Assembly: GCA_043808235.1 (NCBI GenBank)
Contig: JAZDFC010000012.1
Coordinates: 89,779 to 153,778 of the forward strand
Length of the DNA stretch: 64,000 bases
Reading direction: 5' to 3'
Origin: JAZDFC01 sp043808235
GTDB lineage: Bacteria > Bacteroidota > Ignavibacteria > Ignavibacteriales > Melioribacteraceae
Part shown: positions 61,384 through 64,000 of the stretch, piece by piece
Layout: every line of letters begins with the position of its first letter
Numbering within the stretch: position 1 is the stretch's first letter
Notes under the pieces: model-generated
What the model saw: only the letters and a program-made list of their open reading frames with translations
What the model was told of the DNA's origin: nothing
The model's database searches: none
Made by a program: the position numbers and the translations under genes

Positions 61384-64000
61384 ATGTTTAAACAATATCA
61401 AGATGGAATAAATTATTCTGAGGTCGAACAGAGAATCCTCAAGTTTTGGGAAGACAATAATATATTTGAAAAAAGTATTACTACTCGCGATTCGAATAAG
61501 CCATTTACATTTTACGAAGGACCTCCAACCGCTAACGGAAGACCCGGTCTGCACCATGTAATGGCCCGAACTTTGAAAGACTTAGTTTGCCGCTACAAAA
61601 CTTTAAAAGGATTTCATGTTAACCGTAAAGCCGGGTGGGATACACATGGCCTACCGGTTGAAATCGAAGTTGAAAAATATCTGGGAATTAAAAATAAAAG
61701 TGATATCCCAATTTACGGTGTGGCTAAATATAATGCCGCTTGCCGCTCATCTGTGTTTCAGTACAAAGATGTTTGGGAAGACATGACCCGCCGCATGGGT
61801 TACTGGCTTAACCTCGAAGATGCTTACATCACATGCACGAATGAATATATCGAATCGGTCTGGTGGGCGCTCAAAAAATTATTTGACAAAGGACTCATTT
61901 ACAAAGATTATAAAATTGTACCGCAGTGCCCGCGCTCGGAGACGGTTCTTTCTTCGCATGAATTGGCTTTAGGTTACCGCGAGACGAAAGATCCATCGGT
62001 TTATGTGCTGATGAAATTGACTGACAATAATTTTACCGGTGGACAAGATACTTACTTCCTGGTTTGGACGACGACACCCTGGACTTTAATTTCGAACGTG
62101 GCTCTTGCGGTGGGTAGCGAAATTGAATATGTAAAAGTCAAAACCGACGGATTGAATTTAATTCTTGCAAAGGAAAGACTTTCGGTTCTGAAACATGAAT
62201 ATGAAATACTTGCTCATTATAAAGGTAAGGAATTAGCAGGGCAAGGTTATAATCAATTATTTAAATATCTCACCGTAGATAAGAAAGCATTTTATGTTAT
62301 CGAAGGTGAATTTGTGAGTACTGAAGACGGATCGGGAATAGTACATATCGCACCGGCTTTCGGCGCCGATGACTACGAAGTTTCTAAAAAATACGGATTG
62401 CCGTTTTTGCAGCCGGTTACTCGCGGCGGATTATTTACAGATGATATTACGGACTTTGCCGGACAGTTTGTAAAAGATGCCGATACCGGAATAATTGATA
62501 AACTTCGTGAGATGCATCAGCTTTATAGAAAAGAAACTATAGTCCACTCATATCCCTTTAGCTGGCGGTTCGATAATGTGCCGGTAATTTATTATGCACG
62601 CGAATCATGGTTCATCCGGACTACTTCGATTGCAAAGAATATGGTTGAACTGAACAAAACTATTAACTGGTATCCCCCGGAAGTAGGCAGCGGACGATTT
62701 GGCAACTGGCTCGAAGAAAATAAAGATTGGGCGCTTTCACGCGATCGGTTTTGGGCTTCGCCATTGCCCATTTGGGTATGCGGCGACGATGATATGATTG
62801 CTATCGGAAGTATTGAGGAATTAAAAGAAGGATTTGTTGAAAGAGACGGAAAGAGAATTTCACTCAAAGAATTAAATTCGGAAGAAATTGATCTTCACAA
62901 ACCTTTTGTTGATGAAGTGAAATTTGAACGTAACGGAAAAATATATACCCGTACACCTGAACTAATTGACGTGTGGTTTGATTCCGGCGCAATGCCTTTT
63001 GCGCAATACCACTACCCGTTTGAAAACAAAGAGTGGTTCGAACAAAATTTCCCGGCTGATTTTATCTGCGAAGGAATCGATCAAACGAGAGGATGGTTTT
63101 ATACGCTTCATGCAATCTCAACGATGTTGTTCGAAAACATTTCATATAAAAATATTTTAGTAAATGATTTGATACTCGACAAGAATGGACTGAAGATGTC
63201 GAAGACAAAGGGCAACACTGTTGATCCGTTCAAATTATTTGAGAAATACGGCGCCGATTCAACGCGCTGGTATCTCGTTGTAAATAGTCCGCCATGGCGA
63301 CCGACGTTGTTTGATGAAGATGGAATTATCGAAGTGCAGCGCAAATTCTTTGGTACCCTTTTAAACACTTACTCATTCTTTGCGTTATATGCTAACATTG
63401 ATAACTTCTCATTTGAAGAAGAATTAATTCCTTACGATGAACGACCTGAAATTGATCGCTGGATTATTTCGAAACTGAACAGTCTTGTAAAAGAGTATGA
63501 AGAATATTTAGACAATTACGATGTTACGAAAGCCGCCCGTGCAGTTTCTAATTTTACCATCGATCAACTTTCGAATTGGTATGTAAGAAGAAGTCGTCGT
63601 AGATTCTGGAAGTCGGAAATCAACAAAAATAAACTTTCAGCTTATCAGACTCTGTACGAATGTTTGGCGACGGTATTAAAATTGACATCGCCATATGCGC
63701 CGTTTATTGCAGAAGAATTATATCAGAATTTAAACAGCGCCAGTAAACGTGAAAATTATGAATCGATTCATCTTGTTGATTTTCCGACTGTTGTTTATAC
63801 GGATAAAGAGCTCGAAGAGAAAATGGATATTGCTCAGCGTGTTGTATATCTTTCAAGATCGATGCGGGCGAAAGCTAATTTGAAAGTACGTCAACCTCTT
63901 CTTAAAATAATGGTAGCAGTTGATAAATCTCATCGAGCAGCTCTTGAGAATATGAAAGATGTAATTCTCGAAGAGATAAATATCAAAGAACTGATCGTAC
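61384..64000 (+). CDS. ileS: isoleucyl-tRNA synthetase, 3' end outside window
   Basis: Partial: 872 codons to the window edge with the frame open throughout. N-terminal GPPTANGRPGLHHVMARTLKD holds the HIGH-type motif, GWDTHGLPVEIEVEK is the family CP1 entry, WTTTPWTLISNVALAVG is the editing domain, and KMSKTKGN at 604-611 is the KMSKS loop. Length and the HHVMARTLKDLVCRY segment suggest the larger (clade 2) IleRS, which is typically about 1050 residues and often tolerant of mupirocin; that is inference. GAGATTTTTGGGAAA lies before the ATG, so the ribosome site is weak. Confidence 0.95.
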   Translation, partial: MFKQYQDGINYSEVEQRILKFWEDNNIFEKSITTRDSNKPFTFYEGPPTANGRPGLHHVMARTLKDLVCRYKTLKGFHVNRKAGWDTHGLPVEIEVEKYLGIKNKSDIPIYGVAKYNAACRSSVFQYKDVWEDMTRRMGYWLNLEDAYITCTNEYIESVWWALKKLFDKGLIYKDYKIVPQCPRSETVLSSHELALGYRETKDPSVYVLMKLTDNNFTGGQDTYFLVWTTTPWTLISNVALAVGSEIEYVKVKTDGLNLILAKERLSVLKHEYEILAHYKGKELAGQGYNQLFKYLTVDKKAFYVIEGEFVSTEDGSGIVHIAPAFGADDYEVSKKYGLPFLQPVTRGGLFTDDITDFAGQFVKDADTGIIDKLREMHQLYRKETIVHSYPFSWRFDNVPVIYYARESWFIRTTSIAKNMVELNKTINWYPPEVGSGRFGNWLEENKDWALSRDRFWASPLPIWVCGDDDMIAIGSIEELKEGFVERDGKRISLKELNSEEIDLHKPFVDEVKFERNGKIYTRTPELIDVWFDSGAMPFAQYHYPFENKEWFEQNFPADFICEGIDQTRGWFYTLHAISTMLFENISYKNILVNDLILDKNGLKMSKTKGNTVDPFKLFEKYGADSTRWYLVVNSPPWRPTLFDEDGIIEVQRKFFGTLLNTYSFFALYANIDNFSFEEELIPYDERPEIDRWIISKLNSLVKEYEEYLDNYDVTKAARAVSNFTIDQLSNWYVRRSRRRFWKSEINKNKLSAYQTLYECLATVLKLTSPYAPFIAEELYQNLNSASKRENYESIHLVDFPTVVYTDKELEEKMDIAQRVVYLSRSMRAKANLKVRQPLLKIMVAVDKSHRAALENMKDVILEEINIKELIV

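Overview
The window is 64 kb of AT-rich bacterial chromosome, densely coding and mostly housekeeping. Several features point to a Gram-negative member of the Ignavibacteria/Chlorobi/Bacteroidetes side of the tree. These are a secreted beta-helix protein ending in the NPFNPTT-type tail used by type IX secretion, many short-signal lipoproteins and beta-barrel-like exported proteins, a class II (B12-dependent) ribonucleotide reductase, and intergenic repeats of the Bacteroidetes/Ignavibacteria style. I infer an Ignavibacteria-like organism; no rRNA is present to prove it. Starts are often GTG or TTG, and two genes (radC, phoH) appear to start at ACG.

Layout. 0.3-4.5 kb: M20 peptidase, lipoprotein, YgfZ-like protein, cobalamin adenosyltransferase, then tmRNA (ssrA) overlapping the end of the last CDS. 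4.5-5.5 kb: repeat-rich spacer and a DinJ/YafQ toxin-antitoxin pair. 5.6-9.2 kb (minus): two large exported proteins. 9.4-17.7 kb: dapF, an ABM-domain protein, a PHP protein, TPR proteins, efp-accB-accC-gcvH and guaA. 17.7-22.4 kb: the only clear accessory stretch, with REP-like palindromes, radC, a composite repeat region, and a two-gene unit of a ParB/Srx-fold protein plus a Dam-type adenine methylase, followed by an attC-like sequence. 22.4-29.1 kb: envelope coiled-coil lipoprotein and LysM protein, phoH, mazG, ridA, a LytR_C protein, rsfS and argS. 29.1-34.3 kb (minus): CheY/CheX pair, comF, hemerythrin, a VWA membrane protein and surE. 34.4-42.9 kb (plus): a secreted protein, a permuted DNA methyltransferase, xseA-xseB-dxs-Gfo/Idh, a PhoB/PhoR-like two-component pair, and rplU-rpmA. 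43-50 kb (minus): mdh, an RsbW-like kinase, a three-gene beta-barrel/FN3-lipoprotein/beta-CASP nuclease operon and an AI-2E-family permease. 50-54.7 kb: pta, a membrane protein, glutathione peroxidase, a TerB-like protein and malQ. 55-64 kb (plus): nrdJ, then yggS-divIVA-punA-(4-TM coiled-coil protein)-ileS, with ileS cut by the window end.

Working together: the adenosyltransferase (3.6 kb) can make the adenosylcobalamin that NrdJ (55 kb) needs; AccB/AccC feed fatty-acid synthesis; Dxs feeds isoprenoids; tmRNA, EF-P, RsfS, L21, L27, ArgRS and IleRS serve translation; the YggS/DivIVA/IleS arrangement recalls the end of the Gram-positive division cluster. The best candidate for something undescribed is the ParB-like/Dam unit at 19.7-22.0 kb, bounded by repeats and visibly more AT-rich than its surroundings.
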